Shown here piece by piece: positions 24,460-32,297 of a stretch of 64,000 nt of DNA. A model generated the notes under the pieces. That model did not search any database. It had not been told where the DNA came from and saw only the letters and a list, made by a program, of their open reading frames with translations. This stretch comes from Microbulbifer sp. VAAF005. GTDB lineage: Bacteria; Pseudomonadota; Gammaproteobacteria; Pseudomonadales; Cellvibrionaceae. The stretch's first letter is position 1. Each line of letters starts with the position of its first letter. Both the position numbers and the translations under genes were made by a program. The stretch is taken from assembly GCF_030012985.1 (NCBI RefSeq), contig NZ_CP120233.1, positions 2,889,501 through 2,953,500 on the forward strand, read 5' to 3'.

Positions 24460-24894
24460 CTATAGCCCATTGGCTGGAGAATATTTAGCTTTTCGGTCAG
24501 AGAGAATCGCCACCAATCGTTCAGCACAGTCAGCAAGCGATTCCTTGATCTCATGTTCCCACACACGGATAACAAGCCAGCCCTGCTCCTTTAACAGGCG
24601 ATCATTTTTCCTGTCTCGATTGACGTTTCCTGAGATTTTGTTTTCCCAGAACTCTGCTCTCGTCCTGGGAGGCTGGTAGTGCTCTGGGCACCTATGCCAA
24701 AAACAACCATCTACAAAAACGACTGTTTTAAAGGAAGGGTAAACAAAGTCAGGTTTTCCTGGCAGCTTGTTTTTTATTCGATGCCTAAAACCCATTGCCC
24801 ACAACGACTTCCTTAGGGCAACCTCTGGCTTTGTATTTCTCCCCTTTATTTGGGACATGCAATATGAGCGTTGCCCGGGAGTCAAAACATCCAT
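24460..24894 (-). CDS. vsr: Very short patch repair (Vsr) endonuclease
   Basis: 144 residues, the normal size. Typical features are TPGQRSYCMSQIKGRNT at the N-terminus, KPDFVYP and FVDGCFWHRCPEHY with the zinc-binding and catalytic residues, and WLVIRVWEHE. Vsr nicks at T:G mismatches produced when 5-methylcytosine deaminates, so it usually accompanies a cytosine methyltransferase such as the one at 21285. Here it is the last gene of the leftward GHKL-receiver operon, 11 bp after the receiver gene, and its stop overlaps the endonuclease remnant. Confidence 0.94.
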   Translation of the reverse strand: MDVLTPGQRSYCMSQIKGRNTKPEVALRKSLWAMGFRHRIKNKLPGKPDFVYPSFKTVVFVDGCFWHRCPEHYQPPRTRAEFWENKISGNVNRDRKNDRLLKEQGWLVIRVWEHEIKESLADCAERLVAILSDRKAKYSPANGL

Positions 24895-24905
24895 AAGAGG
24901 AAAGC

Positions 24906-26336
24906 CTATCTGAGGCTAACGATTCCAGGTCGGGTTACCATTCCACCAAACCACGCTAAAACTTCCTGTAATAACTGCTCTCGAATTCGGCCTTTAAGCT
25001 GTAGCCGGTCTACATCAGGTGTATGTTCTTCAGCCACCTCGACTTCGCCAGACCTTACAGAAATATATTCACCTTTATCTCCCATTGGCAGAATAAGCTT
25101 TGAATTAAAAATAAATCTATACTGCGATTTCTCATCTATGAATATCGGGGTTTCTTTTAAATAGTCTCCTGCCAGCTTTTTACCTCCAGTATAAAAGTGT
25201 TTTTTGCTTTTATCAGGAACTTTTAAGCCAACCAAAAACTTCCGCCAAAATGCTTTATTGTTTGCATGGTCACATGCAGGAGTGACATCCATAATAACCA
25301 AGCTGACATCATCAGCCAGATCATTATCTGACTCAGCATCACGCCTCTTATTTTGGTCTTCCGCTACAAACGCATCAATAACAAACTCTTTAATATTTTC
25401 TCTTGATACATCAATACCCCCAAGATTTACCGGTGTTCCATATGGCCATTCATAAATACAACCCGGAGAACGCCTTATGCTTTTATTCTCCCCGTCCCAA
25501 TGAAGCATTGTATTAATCAAACAAGACTTAATACTCTGTTTAACGGACTCATCCACCAGGACTTCGTCTACGGCCATATGCCCAACCTGGTCATATAGCA
25601 AGCTGGATAGAATTTGGTACAAAGGGAAAGATAGATCTTCAGACTTACTCAGCCTCTTTCCTTCCTGGGCTTGCGCCAGCTGAAAAAGAACTCCACCTAA
25701 AGATCGATCCATTTCCTCAACAGTGTTTGTTTGAACCATACCCCACAATTTATTAATAACCCTGGACGCACTGGATCTGATATTTGCTTCCCATAGATTG
25801 AGAGCATCTAATGACTTAGCCAGTGAGATAGAATCTTTAACACAAGCGAGCAATTGATCTTTCTCCTGACCACTAAGCTCCGACTCACTCTTTAAAACAC
25901 CATGCTGGCCATCTGTTGCATAAGGTCTTTTATCTATAACTGCGAAATGATAGGGCTTTTTCCCCTCGGGAAGGTGTTCCTTCAGATACTCGAATAGATT
26001 CTTGGCATACTCATCTCCCTTATCTGGGTCCTCTCCCCATGTAGACCACGCGATCATGAACCAAGGGCCATTCGCATCTGCCAAAAGGCGGTTTATACCG
26101 GCTGCCGCCGCCGCATAGTCATCATGACCGGGAAAATCAGGGGATACTAATGCAATATCCTGAAATATGACTCTGATACCCTCAAACTGTTTGCTTTGAT
26201 CAAGATCCGCAATAATTTCCTCATCATAATGAAGGAAAAAGCTTGGGATTTGAGATTTCCATAGCCGACGAACTATAGCCTCACCATCTTCTGGCTTATC
26301 ATCTATTACTAAGACTCTATTTCTGTACGGCATCAT
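24906..26336 (-). CDS. Receiver-like domain protein, partner of GHKL kinase
   Basis: 476 residues. The first 140 follow a response-regulator layout: Asp12/Asp13 (VLVIDDKP), Asp60 at the end of a beta strand (RVIFQDIAL), Ser98/Thr99 (IAWSTW) and Lys136 (VIDKRPY). The remaining 330 residues match nothing I recognise; they contain no HTH and are mostly helical with a beta-rich end, so this is not a standard transcription factor. The start overlaps the kinase-like gene by 20 bp, which implies co-translation and probably a complex. The inferred role is effector or relay protein for the upstream ATPase. Confidence 0.7.
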   Translation of the reverse strand: MMPYRNRVLVIDDKPEDGEAIVRRLWKSQIPSFFLHYDEEIIADLDQSKQFEGIRVIFQDIALVSPDFPGHDDYAAAAAGINRLLADANGPWFMIAWSTWGEDPDKGDEYAKNLFEYLKEHLPEGKKPYHFAVIDKRPYATDGQHGVLKSESELSGQEKDQLLACVKDSISLAKSLDALNLWEANIRSSASRVINKLWGMVQTNTVEEMDRSLGGVLFQLAQAQEGKRLSKSEDLSFPLYQILSSLLYDQVGHMAVDEVLVDESVKQSIKSCLINTMLHWDGENKSIRRSPGCIYEWPYGTPVNLGGIDVSRENIKEFVIDAFVAEDQNKRRDAESDNDLADDVSLVIMDVTPACDHANNKAFWRKFLVGLKVPDKSKKHFYTGGKKLAGDYLKETPIFIDEKSQYRFIFNSKLILPMGDKGEYISVRSGEVEVAEEHTPDVDRLQLKGRIREQLLQEVLAWFGGMVTRPGIVSLR

Positions 26337-28524
26337 TTACTCCTTTAAAGACCATAGCTATCACAGCCCCATCACATGCTTTTGGTGTTTCAACTGCATG
26401 CCTCTCTGGAAAGCTCAACCTACCTCCGTGAGATTTCATCATCATATCGCTGTAATACAACCCGATCCCCATACCATCCGTTTTTCTCGAAAAAAATGGC
26501 TGGACTATATCTTCAGGGCTATCGACAAAACCAGGCCCATTATCGGCCACAATGATTGAAGGCCCATCTAAATCGAAGCTTGGCCCAACCCAAATTATGG
26601 ATTGATCACTCTCAGTCTGTGACGCCCAGTAAATTGCATTATCAATAAGATTAACCAAGGTCGCCGTTAACATTCTACGGACACCCTTTATTTCAAAATC
26701 TAGATCCTTAAGATTTTCAAAACCATTAACAAATTTTATATTGTGATGCTTGAAGCGAAGCTCTTGTGTTATACACGCGTAAGACACCAAGCGCGAAGCG
26801 GATATCTTCTCCATTTTCCCCTTGCTAACCATATACATGGCGCCGCGGAGCAGAGAAACAAGCCCTTTTGACTGTTCTTTTAAATGATCAACACTTTCGC
26901 CTTCAGATATAGCCGCATGTAAATTTCTGACGCCGCGCTCCAGCTCGTGAAATACAGTAACCAAACCAAGACCAGCTCCAGCAGAGGAAAGAAGGACATC
27001 CCTGGTTTCCTTATAGGATTTAGAAACCTGATCAACCAAGTCTCCAATTTCTGCCTCTAGTTTTTTCTCATGCACTGTAGCTTTCAAGTCATTTAAAAGC
27101 TCGTCGGTTGTTTTCTTCTTCCTTGGTTCATTTCCCGGCTTACCTGGAGGTATGCTCAACACAGATCTAAGAACCTTCTTATCCTTATTCCTCTCTGCCT
27201 CAAATTCCGTAAGAATACAGATCATTGCATACTGTAATTCGTTATAGGCTGCGTTTTCTATAAAACCTTCCCTATTAGTTTTTTCTTTCAAATTAAAACT
27301 GTGTTCAAGTTCTAAATGAACCTCACCAAGCATAAGTTGATTGCTTAATTTTCCTGTTGGCCGCTGAATTCTTCTATGATCGAGCCCTAGCCAATCATCT
27401 CCAGGTTCGCCATAGTTATAGACTCGAAGGTCATCACGATAGACACGAATTCCGCCTTGATCCTTCAAAAACTCTGAAAGCCCGGACATCTCATCCTTCA
27501 AGTATCGGTCCTTAACTTCTCGGTCCAGATCAAAGGCAATTATTGATCCTTTCAATGGACCAATGCCGAGGCCACTATCATCCGTATTCGACGCTCCTAG
27601 AATTGGGCGTTTTGGACGCTTATTTCTCTTCTTCCAGCCATCTTCATCCGGAGGACTCTTCGTGAAGAACTCAGAGTATTCCCTCGTAGCAGATACAGAT
27701 CGATCATCTACCAAGCCAGGGTAGTCCGCCTTGATAGATTCGAGAGGGTGGAAGGAATACTCATAGCTCAGGCCATGATCATCCATCTCAAATGTTAACC
27801 TGAACATCGATTGATCACGCGCTGTATCTGGATCGAAGAAGCCGTCCAGCCATTTCTTATCTGGCTCTAAACTAAAATTCACAGAAAATCCGGTTTCCGA
27901 GCTTTTGTCCACTTTTCCACTGGTCATGCCCAGAACAGATCTGTATAGCTTTCTTATATCCCCTCTTCGCCATTTCTGTTTTAAGTTGGATATGGTAATT
28001 CTTGTTCCATGAGAATCGCCCAAGAAGGTCTCAGGAACCCTCTCCTTGATATCGATTTTTGCTTCATCTAGGTATTTATGTTGCTCCAGATCAGACCAGT
28101 TTATTTTGACATGAACTTCTGCACTATCTTTAGCTCGAGTTACCAGTTCAATCTGTGTCCCTAGCCTGTGAACAGCAAACCTGCCTACCCCTTTTTCCCC
28201 AATAGGTAATCGCCCTTTCTCTGTACGAATTCCTTTAGCCCTAGACTCACCTTTATGACCATGAGCCGGCTCCATCCATATATTCGTAACTGTATTGAAG
28301 TCCATTCCATCACCATCATCCTGGATTTCAATTTCTCCACCGTCTTCGTCGATGTTTAAGAGTAGCAATGAGACATTACTGGCATCTGCGTCATATGAGT
28401 TCTTGATTAACTCAAACAAGGCTAGAGTGTGATTTTTGATCAACTGCTCTCCCAAAAGCTCCATTATCCGAGCTCTGGGGCGAAAGTCCTTTTTAGTCTT
28501 CTGTAGATCGTTTTCACTCGTCAT
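26317..28524 (-). CDS. Double-GHKL protein: Hsp90-like ATPase plus histidine-kinase domain
   Basis: 735 residues with two ATP-binding GHKL modules. The N-terminal one is Hsp90/MORC-like: ELIKNSYDADA at 38-48, DDGDGM at 69-74 and GEKGVGRF at 109-116. The C-terminal one is kinase-like: NLIDNAIYWA, then ADNGPGF near 658 and DGMGIGLYYS. Before it, a helical region holds His526 in VFHELERGV, positioned like a DHp phospho-acceptor. No membrane segment is present, so it is cytosolic. It overlaps the receiver-like gene. A DNA- or phage-sensing phosphorelay is the simplest reading, but it is unproven. Confidence 0.78.
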   Translation of the reverse strand: MTSENDLQKTKKDFRPRARIMELLGEQLIKNHTLALFELIKNSYDADASNVSLLLLNIDEDGGEIEIQDDGDGMDFNTVTNIWMEPAHGHKGESRAKGIRTEKGRLPIGEKGVGRFAVHRLGTQIELVTRAKDSAEVHVKINWSDLEQHKYLDEAKIDIKERVPETFLGDSHGTRITISNLKQKWRRGDIRKLYRSVLGMTSGKVDKSSETGFSVNFSLEPDKKWLDGFFDPDTARDQSMFRLTFEMDDHGLSYEYSFHPLESIKADYPGLVDDRSVSATREYSEFFTKSPPDEDGWKKRNKRPKRPILGASNTDDSGLGIGPLKGSIIAFDLDREVKDRYLKDEMSGLSEFLKDQGGIRVYRDDLRVYNYGEPGDDWLGLDHRRIQRPTGKLSNQLMLGEVHLELEHSFNLKEKTNREGFIENAAYNELQYAMICILTEFEAERNKDKKVLRSVLSIPPGKPGNEPRKKKTTDELLNDLKATVHEKKLEAEIGDLVDQVSKSYKETRDVLLSSAGAGLGLVTVFHELERGVRNLHAAISEGESVDHLKEQSKGLVSLLRGAMYMVSKGKMEKISASRLVSYACITQELRFKHHNIKFVNGFENLKDLDFEIKGVRRMLTATLVNLIDNAIYWASQTESDQSIIWVGPSFDLDGPSIIVADNGPGFVDSPEDIVQPFFSRKTDGMGIGLYYSDMMMKSHGGRLSFPERHAVETPKACDGAVIAMVFKGVNDAVQK

Positions 28525-28564
28525 TCTTATATGTCCCAGCTGAAATTCAGCTCCATTTTCATAT

Positions 28565-28720
28565 CTACTGTCTACTTAATAGGTCAAGGCCTTCGTGGGG
28601 ATCTACTCCAAGCCCCGCGCAATAAACTGAATACTCATATATATCTAGCCTTCTTTCCATCATCTCTACCTTCTGCACAAACGAGTGCGGCTCGTCCAAA
28701 ATCTCGGCGAGTGCCCGCAT
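28565..28720 (-). CDS. Short XRE-type regulator, probably truncated
   Basis: 51 residues from ATG 28720. The second half of a Cro/CI helix-turn-helix is visible (EPHSFVQKVEMMERRLDIYEY), followed by a helix ending GVDPHEGLDLL. The usual first helix is missing or degenerate, although the frame stays open 48 bases further upstream without a start codon. It lies 40 bp upstream of the GHKL gene in the same direction, where a controlling regulator would sit. It may be functional from a non-standard start or a decayed remnant. Confidence 0.55.
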   Translation of the reverse strand: MRALAEILDEPHSFVQKVEMMERRLDIYEYSVYCAGLGVDPHEGLDLLSRQ

Positions 28721-28752
28721 GATCCTACCACGTACTCTTTCAGAATCGGGGG

Positions 28753-29127
28753 TTGATGATGCTATTCAATGACATGATGTCACGGTCTCTTGAGCTGGCA
28801 AAAGATATGCTACCTCCTGAAGAGACGGATCAACTATTTGTCAGACCCGGTATTCTGAAACGTAAGTCCATACCCAAATGGGTTCAACGAGCTGTTTTCT
28901 TTAGAGATCGAGGGCGCTGTGTCCTCTGCGACAAAGACTTGTCGGGCACATTAAACCTCGAAAACCTGGAGAACTATGACCACATAGTGCCGCTGTCAAA
29001 GCACGGATTGAACGATGTCACTAATATTCAGTTGCTATGCAAGGAATGTAATCAAATTGATAAGAAAGGTGGCCAGCCCATCACGTCTAATAAATACCAA
29101 TCCTGGTATTCATACGACGATACCTAA
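28753..29127 (+). CDS. HNH endonuclease, probably N-terminally truncated
   Basis: 124 residues from a TTG at 28753, with ATGs at 28756 and 28759. The HNH fold is clear: RDRGRCVLCDKDL, then YDHIVPLSKHGLNDVTNIQLLCKECN, with two CxxC zinc knuckles and the catalytic His. From memory, full-length relatives carry roughly 200 more N-terminal residues, so this may be the C-terminal domain only. It is divergent from the XRE-GHKL operon and is the last gene before attR. Confidence 0.75.
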   Translation: MMMLFNDMMSRSLELAKDMLPPEETDQLFVRPGILKRKSIPKWVQRAVFFRDRGRCVLCDKDLSGTLNLENLENYDHIVPLSKHGLNDVTNIQLLCKECNQIDKKGGQPITSNKYQSWYSYDDT

Positions 29128-29128
29128 A

Positions 29129-29151
29129 AATCGGGCCAAAATCGGGACACT
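29129..29151 (+). repeat. 23-bp direct repeat, right copy
   Basis: Identical to 19051-19073. It lies 100 bp inside attR. Confidence 0.6.
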
Positions 29152-29251
29152 ACGAGTGGGATTTAACGGGAATTAGCTTGCATCAGCGGGAATCAAAGTT
29201 ATTATAAATCAAGGCGTTAGCGCTAAGTGGTTGTCCCGGTTAGTGCCGAAT

Positions 29252-29301
29252 TCGCCCTCCGGAGGCGAAGGTCAGAGGTTCGAATCCTCTCAGGCGGGCC
29301 A
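29252..29301 (+). pseudogene. attR and 3' fragment of tRNA-Arg(CCG)
   Basis: It begins with the 15-bp att core (29252-29266), then GA completing the anticodon stem, a T arm AGAGG-TTCGAAT-CCTCT, acceptor CAGGCGG and GCCA. Joined to 18830-18871 it restores a cloverleaf, except for one C-A mismatch in the acceptor stem. Confidence 0.88.
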
Positions 29302-29340
29302 TATACAAAAAAGCCCGCTGATGCGGGCTTTTTTGTATAT
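29301..29340. terminator. Terminator of the tRNA-Arg locus
   Basis: Perfect 18-bp inverted repeat (ATATACAAAAAAGCCCGC and its complement) with a TGAT loop and a T6 tract. It would end transcription of the original tRNA gene. Confidence 0.85.
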
Positions 29341-29429
29341 GGCTAACTCCCAGGGTTTTGTTCGGACTCAGGTTCGACTCGGAGGCAGCAAAGCTGCCGT
29401 AGAGCAGCGAGCCCAACGGGCGAAGCTAA
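29335..29429 (+). repeat. 95-bp imperfect direct repeat, copy 1
   Basis: Begins GTATATGGCTAACTCCCAGG and ends GGGCGAAGCTAA. A second copy lies 131 bp downstream. Both contain AAAGCTGCCG and follow a terminator-like GCGGGCTT. No coding potential. Confidence 0.65.
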
Positions 29430-29465
29430 TCCTCCCGCACACTACCCGCATAAGCGGGCTTCCTT

Positions 29466-29560
29466 GTATATGGCTAACTCCCAGGCTTCGCTCGAACTCA
29501 GGTTGGATTCGGAAGCAGTAAAGCTGCCGCACAACACCAAGCCCAAAGGGCGAAGCTAAC
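29466..29560 (+). repeat. 95-bp imperfect direct repeat, copy 2
   Basis: Second copy of 29335-29429, differing mainly at scattered single bases. Probably duplicated tRNA-flanking sequence. Confidence 0.65.
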
Positions 29561-29943
29561 TTTCCTGTCAGAATTATTCACTTCAAGCAAACCGGGTACG
29601 CACCTCTCCCTAACCTCCCCCAGTTTTTTAAACCCACAATAAATCAAAAGACTTTATAGCGGCCATAAGTGAAACCATTCTTGTCTCATATTTTATTTAT
29701 GTGATTCAAATAGGTAGATACATTAAGCTATTACGAAAAATTTTATGCCAAGCACTAGATAATACAATTAAGTTACTAATTAGATGCTTTAGAAGACCAC
29801 ACCCAAAATGTAATCTAATGTACTCTCTTGATCGCTTCCCGCAAGGGCGCTTTCTTGCTTAAATAGTATAAATATCTTATTACTTTGGATAATTTAATCT
29901 AAGAAATGAAAAACCTTACATGATTTGTTAAGGAGGTTACGTA
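29561..29943. other. AT-rich intergenic stretch, no gene seen
   Basis: About 380 bases without a usable frame. It ends in a strong AAGGAGG Shine-Dalgarno sequence just before the next gene, so a promoter for that gene must lie here. Confidence 0.5.
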
Positions 29944-30291
29944 ATGGAAATAATATCTGTATGGCTTATTGAGCACAAAGCATCGCTTGATGAGTTTTCT
30001 CCCATGAATGAAGATGGCTCTGAATTCATGATTGGAACAGGATTTGTTCCAGCCAGTAGCCAAGAAGACGCCATGTCTTTATTTGAGCAATACCTTGATA
30101 AGCAGGGAATGAAAATATTGGAGCTGAAAAGCTGCAAGCAATACGACCCTGATGATTTTGCCGAATCTAGTGAAGATGACAAACGTGTAATGCTTGCGGC
30201 ATCCAGCTCAATGGAAGATGAGCAGATCCGCTATATCGGCATTTCTTCTGAAGCAATGGACTGCGATGAGGTAGGGAGGCATGAACAATAA
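29944..30291 (+). CDS. Hypothetical protein, acidic, 115 aa
   Basis: ATG 29944 follows AAGGAGG with a good spacing. The protein is acidic, with a mixed alpha/beta look (IISVWLIEHKASLDEF at the start, then IGTGFVPASSQEDAMSLFEQ). No signal peptide or membrane segment is seen and no family is recognised. It overlaps the next gene by 11 bases, so the two products are probably made together and may interact. Confidence 0.6.
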   Translation: MEIISVWLIEHKASLDEFSPMNEDGSEFMIGTGFVPASSQEDAMSLFEQYLDKQGMKILELKSCKQYDPDDFAESSEDDKRVMLAASSSMEDEQIRYIGISSEAMDCDEVGRHEQ

Positions 30292-30943
30292 CCCTAGAGG
30301 TGCTATGACCTTCGCTGAAGGTATGTATGACTACAAAGTTGATGTAGATGTTATTTTTAACAATGGTAGAGACAAAAAAGATTTTGTCTTGAGGACCAGC
30401 TTATGCTCATATTCTGACTGGAAAGCAAACTATTGTAAGGGAGCATCACCTTTTAAACTTTTTGTAAAAGGTGCAGAGAGAAAAGCAGCTATCGTTGATC
30501 GTGAACTATGGGTATTTGAAATTGATGCAACTGATGTTGCCGATATTATCGCAGCAGTAACCATAGCATCCGAATACTTTAGGGTCAGTCCTGCAGATAT
30601 CATTGGCAATATTTATGTAAAAAACTTAAATGCCGAGTTTGAGCGGGATATGCAACCCCAAGCTTTGGTTAATGCAAATAAAGGTCTATATCAAAATACT
30701 TGCAGTGCAATAGTTGCAGCTGCCAGAAGCCTTGGGTATGCGGGGCCTCTAAATTTTTGGGTGTTTAGCAATAGCAAAAACCCAAAAATACGCCAACAAG
30801 CCCTACATGATGCTTTAGTTGCGGGTGGAGCATCCAACGTATCTACAGACCCAATATCACATAAATATTGGGTAGGTAGTAATGACGGCTTCGCCCAAAG
30901 AGAAATAAAGACTAATCTACATTTGGCCAAGCTAAATATTTGA
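30281..30943 (+). CDS. Hypothetical protein, 220 aa, partner of upstream gene
   Basis: ATG 30281 follows GTAGGGAGG inside the end of the upstream gene. The C-terminal part (TCSAIVAAARSLGYAGPLNFW and after) looks like a compact domain of alternating strands and helices, with NIYVKNLNAEFERDM before it. No catalytic motif is recognised. The gene pair lies between the tRNA-Arg island and the molybdenum/nitrate block and has lower GC than the latter, so it may be a separate acquisition. Confidence 0.6.
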   Translation: MNNNPRGAMTFAEGMYDYKVDVDVIFNNGRDKKDFVLRTSLCSYSDWKANYCKGASPFKLFVKGAERKAAIVDRELWVFEIDATDVADIIAAVTIASEYFRVSPADIIGNIYVKNLNAEFERDMQPQALVNANKGLYQNTCSAIVAAARSLGYAGPLNFWVFSNSKNPKIRQQALHDALVAGGASNVSTDPISHKYWVGSNDGFAQREIKTNLHLAKLNI

Positions 30944-31014
30944 GCAACTCAACCTTTTGCAAATAAGAAGATGTAAATAATTTTATTGGAAGCTTCCAGT
31001 AATGCTGGAAGCCC

Positions 31015-32256
31015 CTACGCCAACGGCACCCCCAAAGGCTCAATCACCACCTGCTCCCCAGCCTCTACACTGCCACTCTCTCGCGCTAAAACGATAAAGC
31101 AGTTAGCAGCAGCCAGACCGGAAAGAATATGGCTCCCCTGGGTACCAACCGGTTCTACTACCAACAACCCATTTTCATCACTGCCATAAACACCCCGCTG
31201 GAAATCGGTTCGGCCGGGCTTTTTCTTCAGGGGTTTTAACAGTTTCGCCTGTAAGGTCTGCGGGCCAGTCCACTGATCGCCTTTCATCACACTCAAGGCG
31301 GGCACGGCCAGCTGGTAGAAAGTTACCAGGGCGGAAACCGGGTTGCCGGGTAGGCCGAAGAACGGGGTTCCCTGTAGGAAACCAAAGGCAAAAGGTTTGC
31401 CGGGCTTCATCGCCACTTTCCAGAAGCCGATCTCTCCCAGTTCCTCCAACACTTCACGGGTGTAATCCGCTTCGCCAACGGAGACTCCACCAGAGGTAAT
31501 AATGGCATCGGCCTCTTCGGAAGCGCGCTGCAAGGCATCCGTAATGGCCTGTTTGTTATCGGGCAATATACCCAAGTCCAAAACATCCAGGTCCAGCTGT
31601 TCCAGGGCGGATAACAGGGCGATGCGGTTGCTATCGTAAATATCGCCCTTACCCAGGGCTTCACCGGGCTGACGCAATTCATCGCCGGTGGAGAAAAGTG
31701 CGACTACCGGTTTGCGCACGACTTTCACTGTGCCCACTCCGGCAGCGGCGAGCAGGGCAATATGAGGAACGCTAATGCGCTCTCCGGCCTTAAGGAGGCT
31801 ATCTCCTTCGGCTACGTCTTCACCGCAGCGGCGGATATGGTCGCCAGTGCGAACTTCGCAATTTATTCGTATCGACTCCCCTTGGGCATCGACATTTTCC
31901 TGCATCACTACCGTATCTGCACCGGCCGGTACTGCGGCTCCCGTCATAATGCGTACGCAAGTGCCGGGGTTTACCACACCGTCAAAAGGTGCTCCGGCGA
32001 ATGATTTGCCGATCAGCTCCAGCGGCAAGCCACTGGCCAGGTCTTCGAAGCGCAGGGCGTAACCGTCCATTGCGGAGTTGTCGCAGGGCGGTAGGTTTAC
32101 TGTGGAGATAACATCCTTAGCCAATACCCGACCGGCGGCTTGTGCCAGGGGCAAAGTCTCAGTGCCACTGATTGAGCTCAGTGCCTCAAGAAGTTTTTCG
32201 CGGGCGCTTTCGATGGGCATCAGGCCCGGTTGGCTACAGCAGTCGATAGTGGGCAT
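31015..32256 (-). CDS. moeA: Molybdopterin molybdenumtransferase MoeA
   Basis: 413 residues from ATG 32256 (a TTG six bases earlier is possible). Typical MoeA motifs are PPCDNSAMDGYALR, the MPT-binding domain with SVGEADYT, and FFGLPGNPVSALV. MoeA inserts molybdate into adenylylated molybdopterin in the last step of Moco synthesis. It sits apart from the main moa operon, 41 bp downstream of narL and in the same direction, so it may be co-expressed with nitrate respiration control. Length is normal. Confidence 0.96.
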   Translation of the reverse strand: MPTIDCCSQPGLMPIESAREKLLEALSSISGTETLPLAQAAGRVLAKDVISTVNLPPCDNSAMDGYALRFEDLASGLPLELIGKSFAGAPFDGVVNPGTCVRIMTGAAVPAGADTVVMQENVDAQGESIRINCEVRTGDHIRRCGEDVAEGDSLLKAGERISVPHIALLAAAGVGTVKVVRKPVVALFSTGDELRQPGEALGKGDIYDSNRIALLSALEQLDLDVLDLGILPDNKQAITDALQRASEEADAIITSGGVSVGEADYTREVLEELGEIGFWKVAMKPGKPFAFGFLQGTPFFGLPGNPVSALVTFYQLAVPALSVMKGDQWTGPQTLQAKLLKPLKKKPGRTDFQRGVYGSDENGLLVVEPVGTQGSHILSGLAAANCFIVLARESGSVEAGEQVVIEPLGVPLA

Positions 32257-32297
32257 GGACAATATCTCTTACTTCATTCCTTTGTAGTTGGGAAAAA

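Larger units (their letters stand above)
22269..24488 (+). pseudogene. AspBHI/MspJI-like restriction endonuclease, broken by IS630
   Basis: The 5' part (22269-22887) encodes an AspBHI-type N-terminal domain (FHIV-like start DFIVDQVYGG, then GLFTYYGDNK). The 3' part (from 23958) encodes the catalytic region: FALEAKCY supplies Glu-x-Lys, then RLRHRQFGVLVTTSY. Removing the IS and one TA restores the frame through IT-SKSRTY. A second lesion near 24166 shifts the frame by one base before GDGGRDAVG. Such enzymes cut DNA at 5-methylcytosine or 5-hydroxymethylcytosine sites. Activity is lost unless a partial product works. Confidence 0.82.
18857..29266 (+). mobile_element. 10.4-kb genomic island in tRNA-Arg
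   Basis: Bounded by 15-bp att cores, with the tRNA halves outside them. It carries an integrase next to attL, an AlpA-like regulator, and DNA modification, restriction and kinase-like genes. GC content and gene density differ from the flanking core. Confidence 0.88.

Noticed and set aside
30991..31011. CTTCCAG/CTGGAAG hairpin after moeA as a terminator
   Set aside because: No convincing T-tract on either strand, so left uncalled.
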